Shown here piece after piece: positions 54,678 to 64,000 of a DNA stretch of 64,000 nucleotides. Where the stretch lies: the NCBI GenBank assembly GCA_963971405.1, contig OZ020487.1, positions 30,985,371 to 31,049,370 of the forward strand, in the 5' to 3' direction. Position numbers and translations under genes: made by a program. The notes beneath the pieces were generated by a model. It made no database searches, had not been told where the DNA came from, and saw only the letters and a program-made list of their open reading frames with translations. The DNA comes from Psococerastis gibbosa. Lineage: Eukaryota; Arthropoda; Insecta; Psocodea; Psocidae. Every line of letters starts with the position of its first letter. Position 1 is the first letter of the stretch.

Positions 54678-55670
54678 AAGAACCGGTCCGAGTTTACTCG
54701 AACATGCTTTCCAATCTATAAATTAGTAGATATTGACATGCTTAATTTCATAGGAAATAATTTCCCAATGGTTAAATTTCAGATCCCTCGAGGGGGGGGG
54801 GGGGGGGTTCACCTCAATATATATTTAATACCCCCCTTAAAACTCAATTGCAAATTCTGGAACGACCAATACATTGTAACAGTAGTAACAATGATACATG
54901 CCACGTAATGTATTTCTCAAAAAATAATTTTTTGCACAAGCAAATATTTTTTTGGGAATGCAACCTGTCCGTTTTTGTTATCCTATTGAACACCTAAAAC
55001 ATACCTGAAGGTAGAAATCATCGAAAGAACGGTTTCGCAGAAAAATAATTTTTTAGTCATTTTTCATGAAATTGAGTTATTTTTATTTTTTTACCCCCAG
55101 AAGCAAACTATCAATGGGCAAGCACATCTAAAAAATTTATTTCTCAAAAACGGCTCCGACGATTTCTTTTAAATTCACATACATTGTAGTCGTTATTAAT
55201 GCTGACAAAATGCGGGGGGTCGCTTGCCCCTTGTTAGTTTGCTTCTGGGGGTAAAAAAATAAAAATAACTACATTTTAATGAAAAATGACTAAAAAATAA
55301 TTTTTCTGCGAAACCTTTCTATCGATGATTTCAACCTTCAGGTATGTTTTAGGTGTTAAATTGAGTATCGAAGCCGGACAGGTTGCTTTCCCTGAAAATT
55401 ATTTGGTTTTGTACAAAAAAATGTTTTTTTGAAAAAATTCGCATTGCGTGCCCTGCCAGTATTGCTGTGTGTTAATGTGTTGGTCTGACCTATCTAGAAT
55501 TTACCTCACCTCCAGTGACGTCAGGTGGAAACACCCCCCCCCCCCCCCCCCCCCGAGATATCGGAAACTTAACCATATGAAAATTATTTACTATGAAATT
55601 ACTCATTTTCTCTATCTACTAATTTTGATAAATTGGAAAGCATGTTCGAGTAAACCCGGACCGGTTCTTA
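54678..55670. mobile_element. ~990-bp snapback form of the 'gctttcc' element
   Basis: Left 'aagaaccggtccgagtttac' is mirrored by right 'cgagtaaacccggaccggtt'. Both arms contain 'ccaatggttaaattt'-type sequence, a G16/C19 run (54794-54809 and 55535-55554), 'cattgcgtgccctgcc'-type sequence and 'cacctaaaacatacctgaag'. The two arms are inverted copies of the right half of the element at 39118-40643, joined around a ~110-bp centre (55110-55220). Confidence 0.8.
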
Positions 55671-56105
55671 TTCCTGTAGCTGAAAGCTTTATGTAATAAT
55701 GAGCTACACGGCTTTATTAGTCCCATTTCTATTAACCTATAGCTTATTAGAGAAAGAAAGGTATTGGAAATAATTGGAGGAAATGTGTTGGGATTCGAGC
55801 ACGAGCCTCCGCGTTGCCGGGTCGCTATGCTGACCACTGTACCAAATCTGTCTAACCTTCTCTTTCCAGCTCGTTTCCCTGCCTGTTGGGGCTCTCAACC
55901 AAGTGAAATAGGTACTCTGTACCTCTAGTTGTTGTTATATGATAAGATTCAGACCTATGGGCCACTATTAATAGGCCTGGGTCCATAAAGTCCTTCGGGA
56001 CATTACTACTACTTTATGATAGGATACGATATTTGCTGTAGTCTGCCAATTTCTTTGGTAACCTCAGCACAAGTCCCAACCCTACGGCTACATTTCATAG
56101 CTTTT
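55671..56105. other. Intergenic, nothing recognised
   Basis: No exon or known repeat seen. Confidence 0.35.
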
Positions 56106-56170
56106 TGTTGAGCTTAGGCTGCCTGTTTCTGCAGGGACCTGTGCAGATAAAACTCCATTCCTTAACTGTC

Positions 56171-56385
56171 AGGACATGTAGCGTAGTGGTACGGATTCTG
56201 ACTTTCACCCGAAAGGTTGTTGGTTCGAGTCCCACACTGGCTATATTTTCTGGCCATGCTTCGGAGGGCATGTAAAGCAGGCGGTCCCGGGTCATCCTAG
56301 TTGAGGGTAAGAGAGGGGTTTATAGCCCTAACTCCGCTAGGTTGGCTTAGTAATAGAAACAATAAAAAGTCCTTATTTATTTAAC
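56171..56385 (+). repeat. tRNA-derived SINE, family 1, full-length copy
   Basis: 'aggacatgtagcgtagtgg' head, B-box GGTTCGAGTCCCA, the full body and a (ttta)n tail. This is the best-preserved plus-strand copy. Its tail abuts the GC-rich fragment at 56386-56560. Confidence 0.85.
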
Positions 56386-56560
56386 TGCATAGCTAGGTTC
56401 GTCACTGCATAGTTGTTCCTGTTGTGCTGCCTGTTGCTCAGCCTGGGCTGCCTGTTGCTGTGGGGACCTGCGCTGTAAGCACCCCACCTGTAGTGGTCCC
56501 ACAGTAGCGAGCCCTCGCTGCGTCCGTACCGTACCGAGCTCACATAACCGTGTCCCAAGT
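56386..56560 (-). pseudogene. GC-rich, coding-like fragment of unknown origin
   Basis: On the minus strand one frame reads VRYGRSEGSLLWDHYRWGAY, then SAGPHSNRQPRLSNRQHN and NYAVTNLAMQ, with G or C in most third positions and much higher GC than its surroundings. A shorter diverged copy of the middle part (GPCRNRQPKLNK) lies on the other side of the SINE at about 56106-56155. No matching splice acceptor and no protein family were recognised. It may be a gene fragment duplicated around the SINE insertion or part of an unknown repeat. Confidence 0.35.
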
Positions 56561-56607
56561 GCGCGTATCAAGTGCAATTTTACTGTCTTGACTAGTTTTG
56601 CAAACAT

Positions 56608-57242
56608 ATGCGTAGGCTATTAAACGGTATAGGAGTTTTCCATACCTACTATTCATACTGTATTGCAATTACGTGGGAGTAATGAAATTAATAAAGTACC
56701 TTAATGATTTTTCTCGCATGAGCATAACTTTTTAACAGGTAGCCTATCAGTGAAGTAAGTTTATCTACTTTTTTACCCTAACATACTGTAGACATATGAT
56801 AAAATGCCTGTGTTCCAGTTTAATTTACAATAGTAACCTTACTTCCAAATATTGGATTGTATTGCATATGGTAGACCTAGGGGGTTATTTTAGCCTTTCG
56901 CATCAAGATAAAAAAAAAACAATTAAATCCGAAAATCTGCTGCATTATTTTTATTAATTTATTGATTTTAAATTAATTTTTGTTTTTATGTCCCCAGTTA
57001 GTTATTTTTCTGCGTTGGTGCTAGCCCTACAGACGTTGAAACCGCGCACAAGATTTCACTTACAATTAATGCACTACCTACCCTTGTGAATCATAGTAAA
57101 AACCATTTGAAATATAGGCCTACTTAATCCTTGATGCTAATTCTTTCAAACATCCGTACACTTCCCAGAATAATGAACAATGACTGATTATTATTTGCCG
57201 CTAGTGTGTCACTCATGTTTAGTCTATTACAAGGGACAGGTT
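56608..57242. other. Intergenic, nothing recognised
   Basis: AT-rich sequence without exon or repeat signals. Confidence 0.35.
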
Positions 57243-57952
57243 CAGGCGCGGATCTACGGGAGGGGGGCTATGGGGGCTATAGCGCCCCCATTAGGGTCCT
57301 CAAAATGCGTAAACGCGTTTATTTATTATATTAAATGCGTTTACGTAATTAATTTCTCATTCCCCACCCTCGAACATTATGAAGGTGGTCAGATGAAAAA
57401 TTTATAAAAAATTTAAGCTTTCTCAAGAAGCAGTCTATATTTTTTCAGCCGATGTACAAATCTGTTAAATGACCTTTACCGGGAGTTTCAGACGTAATAA
57501 TACGAGTATTATGGCGATTAGTATTAATTTACTCATCGGTTAAAAAATGGAAACAATACAATTTTGAATAACACTTTCCATTGTAATAGTATCTTGTTTA
57601 CATTTTTAATTCCAGATCAAGATTAAAAATAATCGCCATATTAGGTCCGCAGATGCAAAGATTAAAATTTTAAAGCTTATAGCTTAGCCTATATATTTTA
57701 TATGAATTTTTCATCTGATCACTTTCGTAACTTTGCGAATGTGGAATGAGATTAAAAAATCCACAATCATTTCTTGTTTGCAAAATATCTTGAAATCTCT
57801 CCCGTAAATGCTGAATAACTAATTTGTGCTGTAGTCCATAATAAACTTAGGGCCGCGCCCACTATGATTAGAAATGTTTTCGTGAGAAATACTGGAGACG
57901 CACTATGCATTGGAACACAAGGGAGCCGCCCTTCCTCCATTATATTGTCTCG
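57243..57952. repeat. Probable relic of a second hAT-like element
   Basis: Starts 'caggcgcggatctacggga', the same terminus as 36148 and 57953 ('tatgggggctatag' follows in both this and the next element). A matching right end and target duplication were not found, so its right limit is uncertain. Confidence 0.4.
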
Positions 57953-58383
57953 CAGGCGCGTATCTTCCGGGGGAGGGCATGGGGGCTATAGCCCCTCCCC
58001 CCACTAGGTTTCTCAAAATGTGTAAAACCCCACTATTTCAATCCTATTTTTCACTAATTTTCTCAATTGTTTTAATAACCTATAATATATGTATCCCTTA
58101 TTGCTCCAAAAATGCGTAAAACCCTCTGGTTCATGCGCAAAGGACACTAAGGACATTAATTTAAAAGCTGCGTACGTCCACGAGAACGGCTTTCCCCATT
58201 TTTTACACTTTTTTGAAAATGGTTGGAGGGGTGCCAAATTATAAACCGCCCCCTTTGAAAACCTATAGTTACGCCACTGACGAGCGCATTCCTCTGAATA
58301 TATTGGCATTTTTTTGCAATTCATCTTTTTTATTGGTATTTAATCTTAGCCTCCTCCTTGGTCTCATTCTAGATCCGCGCCTG
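57953..58383. mobile_element. hAT-like element with exact 8-bp target duplication
   Basis: Termini 'caggcgcgtatctt' and 'agatccgcgcctg' enclose 431 bp. The 8-mer ttgtctcg flanks both sides (57945-57952 and 58384-58391). Internally 'gttacgccactgacgagcg' looks like the end of another inserted element. No transposase ORF. Confidence 0.83.
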
Positions 58384-58391
58384 TTGTCTCG

Positions 58392-60984
58392 GTAAAGAAT
58401 TCTGACGCCATATTTATGGAGTAAGATGACATGGAATATTCCAATGCATAATGCTTAAACGCATTATGTTCCATATTGTTAATCATATCCATATTTATAA
58501 CTTTAGTATAAAACAATATCTTTCTTAAAATGTGTGGGCTTCAACGCTAACTTGGATATTATGGGTATAAAATATCGTGGTTTTTTAGTGTAATAATATT
58601 TCAGATGAGAATATGTAAATTTAGTACGAAAGCTATACTAATTTAGGGGTACCTTGTCTTGTTTCACAATTTTCAAGAATATCAACTGCTCTGGCCATAG
58701 TCCTGGTCTATTCCGGCCAGCAAGTCGAATGAAACTGTTGTACAATACAATAGATTGAGCTCAATGTGTTTGCTCAGTCAAGAGAGAAAGGCATAAATTC
58801 ATTGACATGGAAGCTATTGTCCGCTCGCATTTTCGCTTCACTTGTTTTCTTCATCCAGAATTATATTCCAATCTTTTTGCCTTTTCATAAAAAACCCGGC
58901 ATGAGATGAAGATTATACCCCCACCCCCCTGCAACAAGTTACCCTTTTTCACAACAATAGACTGTGGATGGCAGCTGTTGAGAACCGTCAAAGTATGGTG
59001 GAAACGTGGGTTTGGGGGCTGGATTTACTTGTTTAGCGTTGCCTTTGACCTACGGCAGATGTTTCCGGATATAAAATCGCAGCTTTCATTTCTCTTAATT
59101 CATTCACTCATTCAAATTAGCCACGACACCTTGTTTATTCAGAGATAAATCAATTGAATACTTTTGAAGTAATGATGACGTCTTTTTTGTCTTCACTCTT
59201 TTTCGGAGCATTTTCCTCACAACAATAATAATAGCAATAACAATAATGGTCTTATATTTAGGGGGCGAGACTTAAGACTAGAAAGTCTTTTTCTGTGTAA
59301 CCCACGTCCAAAAGCAATACAATTTCCAAAATACATAGTCAACAAAAAAAAATCGCTTATACTAAACGTAGTAAAAGATATAAAGACATATACCGTATTC
59401 TAAAACGGTTCTGTCCCTAGCAATTTTGTTAGTAACTGGCTCTTACACCCACGAATCTTTGGCTGATGCGATCGAATTGCCTTTACTAAGGAGTTCTACT
59501 GTTGGTAGAGATTTACAATAAAAGAACTCCATAAAAAACTGTGTAATGTCGGGGTATCCCCAATACAAGTCAATTTCTATGCTAATTCAATGGCTTTGGG
59601 CGGTCATAGAGATATGAAGGAGCTGCACTATTCAAAACCTTATATAATAGTAAAAGTGAGTGGAAAGTTTTTCTTTCCCCTAATTTTAGCCATTGAACCC
59701 TGCATTAGAATGGGGAAATGTGATCTCGCCGTTTCGCATTACTTGCACATTACACATTACTTACATTGCATATGAAAGGTATGCAACAGTTCTGTCTTTG
59801 GTTACCTTAACAATATGGTTACTATATCTATAGGTATGTAACAATCGTATACACGGTATCACATACCGTATATCGTATACTAAATGGGTTTTCTACGCCA
59901 ACACTAGCAGTAGTTCGCACATCCAGCTATACTCTACATATGCCCTGTAGCCAGCCATGAATTTGGCATACTGTACATGTGTTGTATATGTATATTCAAA
60001 TCAAATAATAGTCTAACTTCAACAGAATGTGTACACCTGTTTTTAAAAAACATACTTTTTGTCGCTGGGAGACCCATCTTATGAAACATTTCTTTTCTGG
60101 TTGATTGATAAATTGCGTTTCAAAACTCACCCCATCATTTTTAGTTTGATATACATACATTTTTACACATGCTTTTGCTGTTATTGATATGCCCCAGTTC
60201 CGTCGCACATTCACATACAGTAGATACCTATTCTACCGTATATTAACTATATATACTGTACGTATATTTTTCCTCAATGCATTCCAAAACCATTAATCAC
60301 ATTGTAATCAAACTTTTGGTAGGGTGTTCTGGGGACGCTCCCGAGGGTTCGTGGCCGGGGAACGGGGAAGTATTGTAATACGCCCAAAATGGTAAACGTT
60401 ACGAATTTCACCGGGTCCTCTAGTAAATAATAAATACAGTGAATGTTCATTCGTTTGAGAAACTTCCTCATTCAGCGTACCGTAACGTATTTTCCCTCAT
60501 TTAGTTCCCCCTCCGATCCATTTAGCTAACCTGTTAGTTTCTACTCTTATATTACAAACGATAACTTACAACATTTGACCGCCGGGCAAGTCTAGTTATC
60601 TTATCTTGTCTCTAAGCACCGCCCGAACGACCGATGCATTGCCCCCTCATATAGACTTTTGAAGAACTGTAAGTTTCGGGTTTCGCAATGACGTCATCAG
60701 CCCATCGCTCTCAGTTTCACATTTTTTCGCTTGATTGCTAGTCTATCTTGAACAGTGTTGGCCGGTTCAGTTCATTGATTTTTTTTTTCGGTTCAGTTCC
60801 GGTCTATCAATTTCAATGTATTTTCGATTCGGTTCGAACTGACCAAAATCCGAGCCGAATCTATCAGTACTCTCCGATACGTTGTTCCAAATTTTGTTGC
60901 TTGCTACCTTGTAGTGAAAATTAGTTGGTTTGCGAGAATGCATTACCAATGCATTATAAGTTAAGCATTTGACGCATTTATTGA
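58392..60984. other. Intergenic stretch, nothing firm
   Basis: No exon recognised. A patch at about 60765-60870 repeats 'cggttcagttc'/'cggttcgaact'-like motifs. Remaining sequence is unremarkable. Confidence 0.4.
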
Positions 60985-61160
60985 CTTCGATGGGAAGGCG
61001 TTAGCGTGCTTGTATAAGTACTTGAGCGAGTCTCTACATGCCATGCGTTCGGAGGCGTGTTGTAACTCAACACGGGTAGGTACTAACCTACAGAGGTGAC
61101 TGAAGAAGTCAATCGGATACATTCATGTAATCGTTTGTATACAGTTAATCTTTTTTAAGT
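60985..61160 (+). repeat. SINE-like repeat, family 4
   Basis: 'cttgagcgagtctctacatg', 'catgcgttcggaggcgtg', 'taactcaacacgggtagg' and an AT-rich end after 'tcgtttgta'. Confidence 0.7.
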
Positions 61161-61686
61161 AAAAATATATTTTTTCAGGCTCTTGTAGCCTATTACATTA
61201 TATTATGGTAGATTTCCTTGGAAGCAATAAAACTGCTGGGAAACGAAGCAATAGAAATGTAGTTGTACTCAAAGGTTTTTGGGTTTCAGCAAATTGATCT
61301 TTCGAGACAAAGCGGTAACATCTTATTAAAAATGGTGTAATAACACTGGTGGGAGGGAGGAAATGTTTACTTAAAGGAGAAGGTAAAACACCAAGCCATT
61401 GTTTCAACACTACGCTAGTCGATAGATGTTTTCTGCTTTAGAACCTTAACTGTCTCAGTGCCCTGAATTTTACATTAAAGTAGGTAGGTTTTTATAACCA
61501 AGACTTCATCTTGCCACGTGGCGCTACAGCCCATTAAAGCCATGGCCGCCCTTCTTTGCCGCTCAAAGATGCAGAAGTACTTTCTACATCACGTGGAATG
61601 GATAACATAAATCCTCATTTCTTTCACATCCGCAGCATTTTGTGGAACAAATATTTTAGTGTCAGCGGTATGAAGTCCGTGCAAAC

Positions 61687-62039
61687 ATGAGTTTCTTTAA
61701 CTCCCTACAAGAGTACGTGTCGACAGGAGTGGCCAACCTCTCACTCAGCCCCAAGCGGTTCTCGCTGAGCCGTGAAGGCAGCGAGAGCGAAACCAGGCCC
61801 CCCACGAGCCCAGCGCCGGCTCATGGGTACCCCAAAGTGGTGCCCCTCCCCGGGACTACGGCGCCTCTCCCGCGTATGCGGCGCAAGACTTTGGAATGTC
61901 CCCCGGGCCCGGGCCTGGGGGTGCCGACTACTCCGCGCCGTGTCGGGTCGTTCCGTCATCAGCGCGCCCCCCGCGCGCCCCTCATGTTTTGTCGACGAAG
62001 GCAGTCCTGGCCGGAGTTTGACAACCAGGCGACTTCCGG
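61687..62039 (+). CDS. First coding exon of an unidentified gene (partial)
   Basis: Opens MSFFNSLQEYVSTGVANLSL and SPKRFSLSREGSESE, then becomes Pro/Ser/Arg-rich (RRKTLECPPGPG, RRRQSWPEFDNQATS). It ends in phase 2 at a strong donor GG|gtaagt (62039/62040). 117 full codons are visible. GC content is far above its surroundings and CpG is frequent, as in a genuine conserved first exon. The amphipathic N-terminus followed by a disordered basic/proline region with RRxS/T sites (PKA-like consensus) suggests a cytoplasmic regulatory or scaffold protein, but I do not recognise the family. No second exon lies within the ~1.96 kb left in the window. Confidence 0.7.
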
Positions 62040-62304
62040 GTAAGTTTAACGTACATTCTCACCATAGAATGAAATCTACATGAAAAGCACATGATGAATT
62101 TTATATTAGTACGTATTTCCTCAATATTATGAGAAGGAGGTACTTAATTGAAGTTAAAGACCAAAACAGGTTAATTGTTTATTGTTTATTTTCCGATTAA
62201 CCAAAAAGAAGGTAAATTCATGCCAAGCTGCCAAAGTGACAACAATCGTTCACAGTTTAGCCAAACTAATTTTACATCGCTAATGTTGGGAAAATACTTA
62301 GCCG

Positions 62305-62823
62305 CGGCTATTCCACCGGCCAATTTTCTTCACTTGTGAAGCTGCTGAAGTAGGTAGTGAATTTTGTCATTGACGTCTTGTTTTAAGGAGACTATTATGT
62401 AGATACTTAACTTAAGTTATAATATTATTAATGATGTCTGCTACCATATTGTAACTGAATTTATAATAGGCCGGCCGCCATACCAAGTTGAATCCAGCGG
62501 ACCAAAGCAGGTTCAAAGCTGCAGATAAATTGGTCGTGTGCACAGTGCCGGTAGGGAAACATGGTAGGACTTGTCCTGGTCACCTCCGAACTAATCGTGT
62601 GACTTCACTGTGTTTCCCAAGTGGTTCGGAATCCACTATAATCAGGAGGTCCACTGGAGTCCTATGGGCCCTCACCGTGGCCTGGGACTGTGTCAAACCA
62701 TACTACTAATAGGTAAGTTGAGTATCTACATAATAGTCTCCTTGAAACAAAACAAATGTCAATGACAAAATTCACTGCTTCAGCAGCTTCACAAGTGAAG
62801 CAAATTGGCCGGTGGAATAGCCG
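62305..62823. mobile_element. Snapback element carrying the 240-bp mobile segment
   Basis: The ends 'cggctattccaccggcc' and 'ggccggtggaatagccg' and the arms 'ttcacttgtgaagctgctga' / its complement, 'ggagactattatgtagat' / 'atctacataatagtctcc', form a palindrome of the 33683-33935 subgroup. The centre (62470-62708) is not palindromic and is ~97% identical by eye to the reverse complement of 41565-41803. The ORF 62488-62709 belongs to this segment. Confidence 0.82.
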
Positions 62824-64000
62824 TCTTAAAGACTTAACAATCAAGTATAGTAGCATCTAGGCTGATCTGAAAGCGTTTTCCCAAATTATATTTATATTAC
62901 AGCAGTTTAAACATTGGATGGGAGGATTGAATATTGTTTATATACAAGAAGTGTTTTCACATTTTGGAAAGAGAACGCGACAGTCCGTAAGATTTACCGT
63001 ACAATATGCTACCAATGAATAATTATATTAACGGACTAGGACTTAGATTACACAGTTGCACAATTCCTTAACTGCGGACTCAGCAGCTACAATTATTAAT
63101 CCGCCATTTTGAGAAATGAGCACAGTCTGTTGAGTAAATCCATTTGCATCTTCGCTCGCCAAGAAATGGATTACAAATCCTCTCTTCCGCTAATCGCATT
63201 TCGTTCCCTTTTGATATTAAATTTTCCTGGCTATACTCTTTTACTCGTTGTAGGCCGTTACAGAAAGTTTGAAAACCGGATATAGTGGTTCGAGCCGCAC
63301 TTCAAATTGGTGTAATATTGAAAGCGCACTTCTGTAATTTACATCAATACCTACTTATAAGAGATCTACAAACTTTTTCCAATATAGGATCACATAAAAT
63401 ATTTTTAACCTCCACGAACTTTGATGGCTACAACAATTTGATCTTCAGGTTATAAAAGCTTCATGAGATAGAGAGCCAATCTACGCACTTACAAACCTCA
63501 TAAAAAGTTTATTCGTTATAGAACCTAACCAAGTTAATAACACTTGATTCCTCAACTAGATGTCCCAACTTTTCCTAATATAAATTAAAACTAATTCGAA
63601 AAGTTTGGACTTGGTCGGCAAAAGTTGGGCGCAAGTTTGGGGACGTGCTTGTCTCAAACAAGGAAACCGCAGTGCTCGCAGTTTATTTATCCTCTTTGTT
63701 TTGTTCGTAGTTTATACTTGCAAGCCAGAACATACAAGGGCAGCGACTCTGACCTACCAAAATTGCAGAAAAACTAAAATACAGCCCCCAGAAAACAGCC
63801 CTAACCTTAAAATATTCATGAATAAGCTTAAAATACACCAATATGAACATTTTTTTACGATTAGGTTACGTATTATTTTCGTAAAAACCCTAATTTTCCT
63901 GATTTATTTTATTTGAAAACTTGGGTTTTTTGGGGAGTCAATGTTCCTTGGGGAGGGGGGAACACTCCCTAGGTCCTCCCCACCAAATGACGGTTCTGCT
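62824..64000. other. Intron or intergenic sequence to the window end, nothing recognised
   Basis: Lies in the presumed first intron of the gene starting at 61687. The frame 63605-63916 has no recognisable features. Confidence 0.35.

Noticed and set aside
62488..62709. [12 protein letters not shown]... as a protein-coding gene
   Set aside because: It lies wholly inside a mobile segment inserted in a palindromic element. The shared frame can be explained by recent copying; no start context or homology supports a gene.

Overview
The window looks like nuclear DNA of an arthropod, most likely a pancrustacean. The protein-coding genes are split by GT-AG introns, the sequence is AT-rich and full of repeats, the LSM14 homologue is close to insect Trailer hitch, and there is an ionotropic-receptor (IR) gene of the protostome chemosensory type. 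No species can be named from sequence alone. There are no bacterial-style operons, rRNA genes or CRISPR arrays.

Layout. 1-5.8 kb is gene-free and holds degenerate repeats, a tRNA-derived SINE, a retroelement remnant and a 668-bp palindromic element. 5.86-7.56 kb (+) is a complete UBE2V/Uev1 ubiquitin-conjugating variant. 10.0-15.1 kb (-) is a complete six-exon cytochrome c1 gene (CYC1). Only 475 bp from its start codon, and divergent from it, is the LSM14/trailer hitch gene at 15.6-22.2 kb, possibly extending to 29.2 kb (+). 29.2-36.7 kb is a repeat cluster with at least five palindromic elements. 36.7-47.8 kb (-) is a complete eight-exon PLP decarboxylase of the cysteine sulfinate/glutamate decarboxylase family, 506 aa by my exon joining, with many transposable elements in its introns. 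50.9-54.1 kb (-) is an ionotropic-receptor-like gene, which I join from a signal-peptide exon and one long exon. 61.7 kb (+) starts an unidentified GC-rich first coding exon with a good splice donor; that gene runs off the window.

The remaining DNA is mostly mobile-element material: one abundant tRNA-derived SINE, a second SINE-like family, a composite repeat with a foldable tRNA-like head, non-LTR retrotransposon 3' ends (one RNase H ORF still open), small hAT-like elements with 8-bp target duplications, a terminal-inverted-repeat family with a conserved poly-C tract, and a group of snapback elements whose ends read roughly GGCGNCCATTCCACCG. One snapback element carries a ~240-bp segment that also occurs, ~97% identical and flanked by a 12-bp direct repeat, inside the decarboxylase gene.

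The genes do not form a pathway: ubiquitin signalling, respiratory chain, mRNA storage/translation control, amino-acid decarboxylation and a membrane receptor. The one clear functional arrangement is the shared CYC1-LSM14 promoter region. Splice junctions were set by hand from GT/AG sites, reading frame and remembered family sequence; no database search was run.
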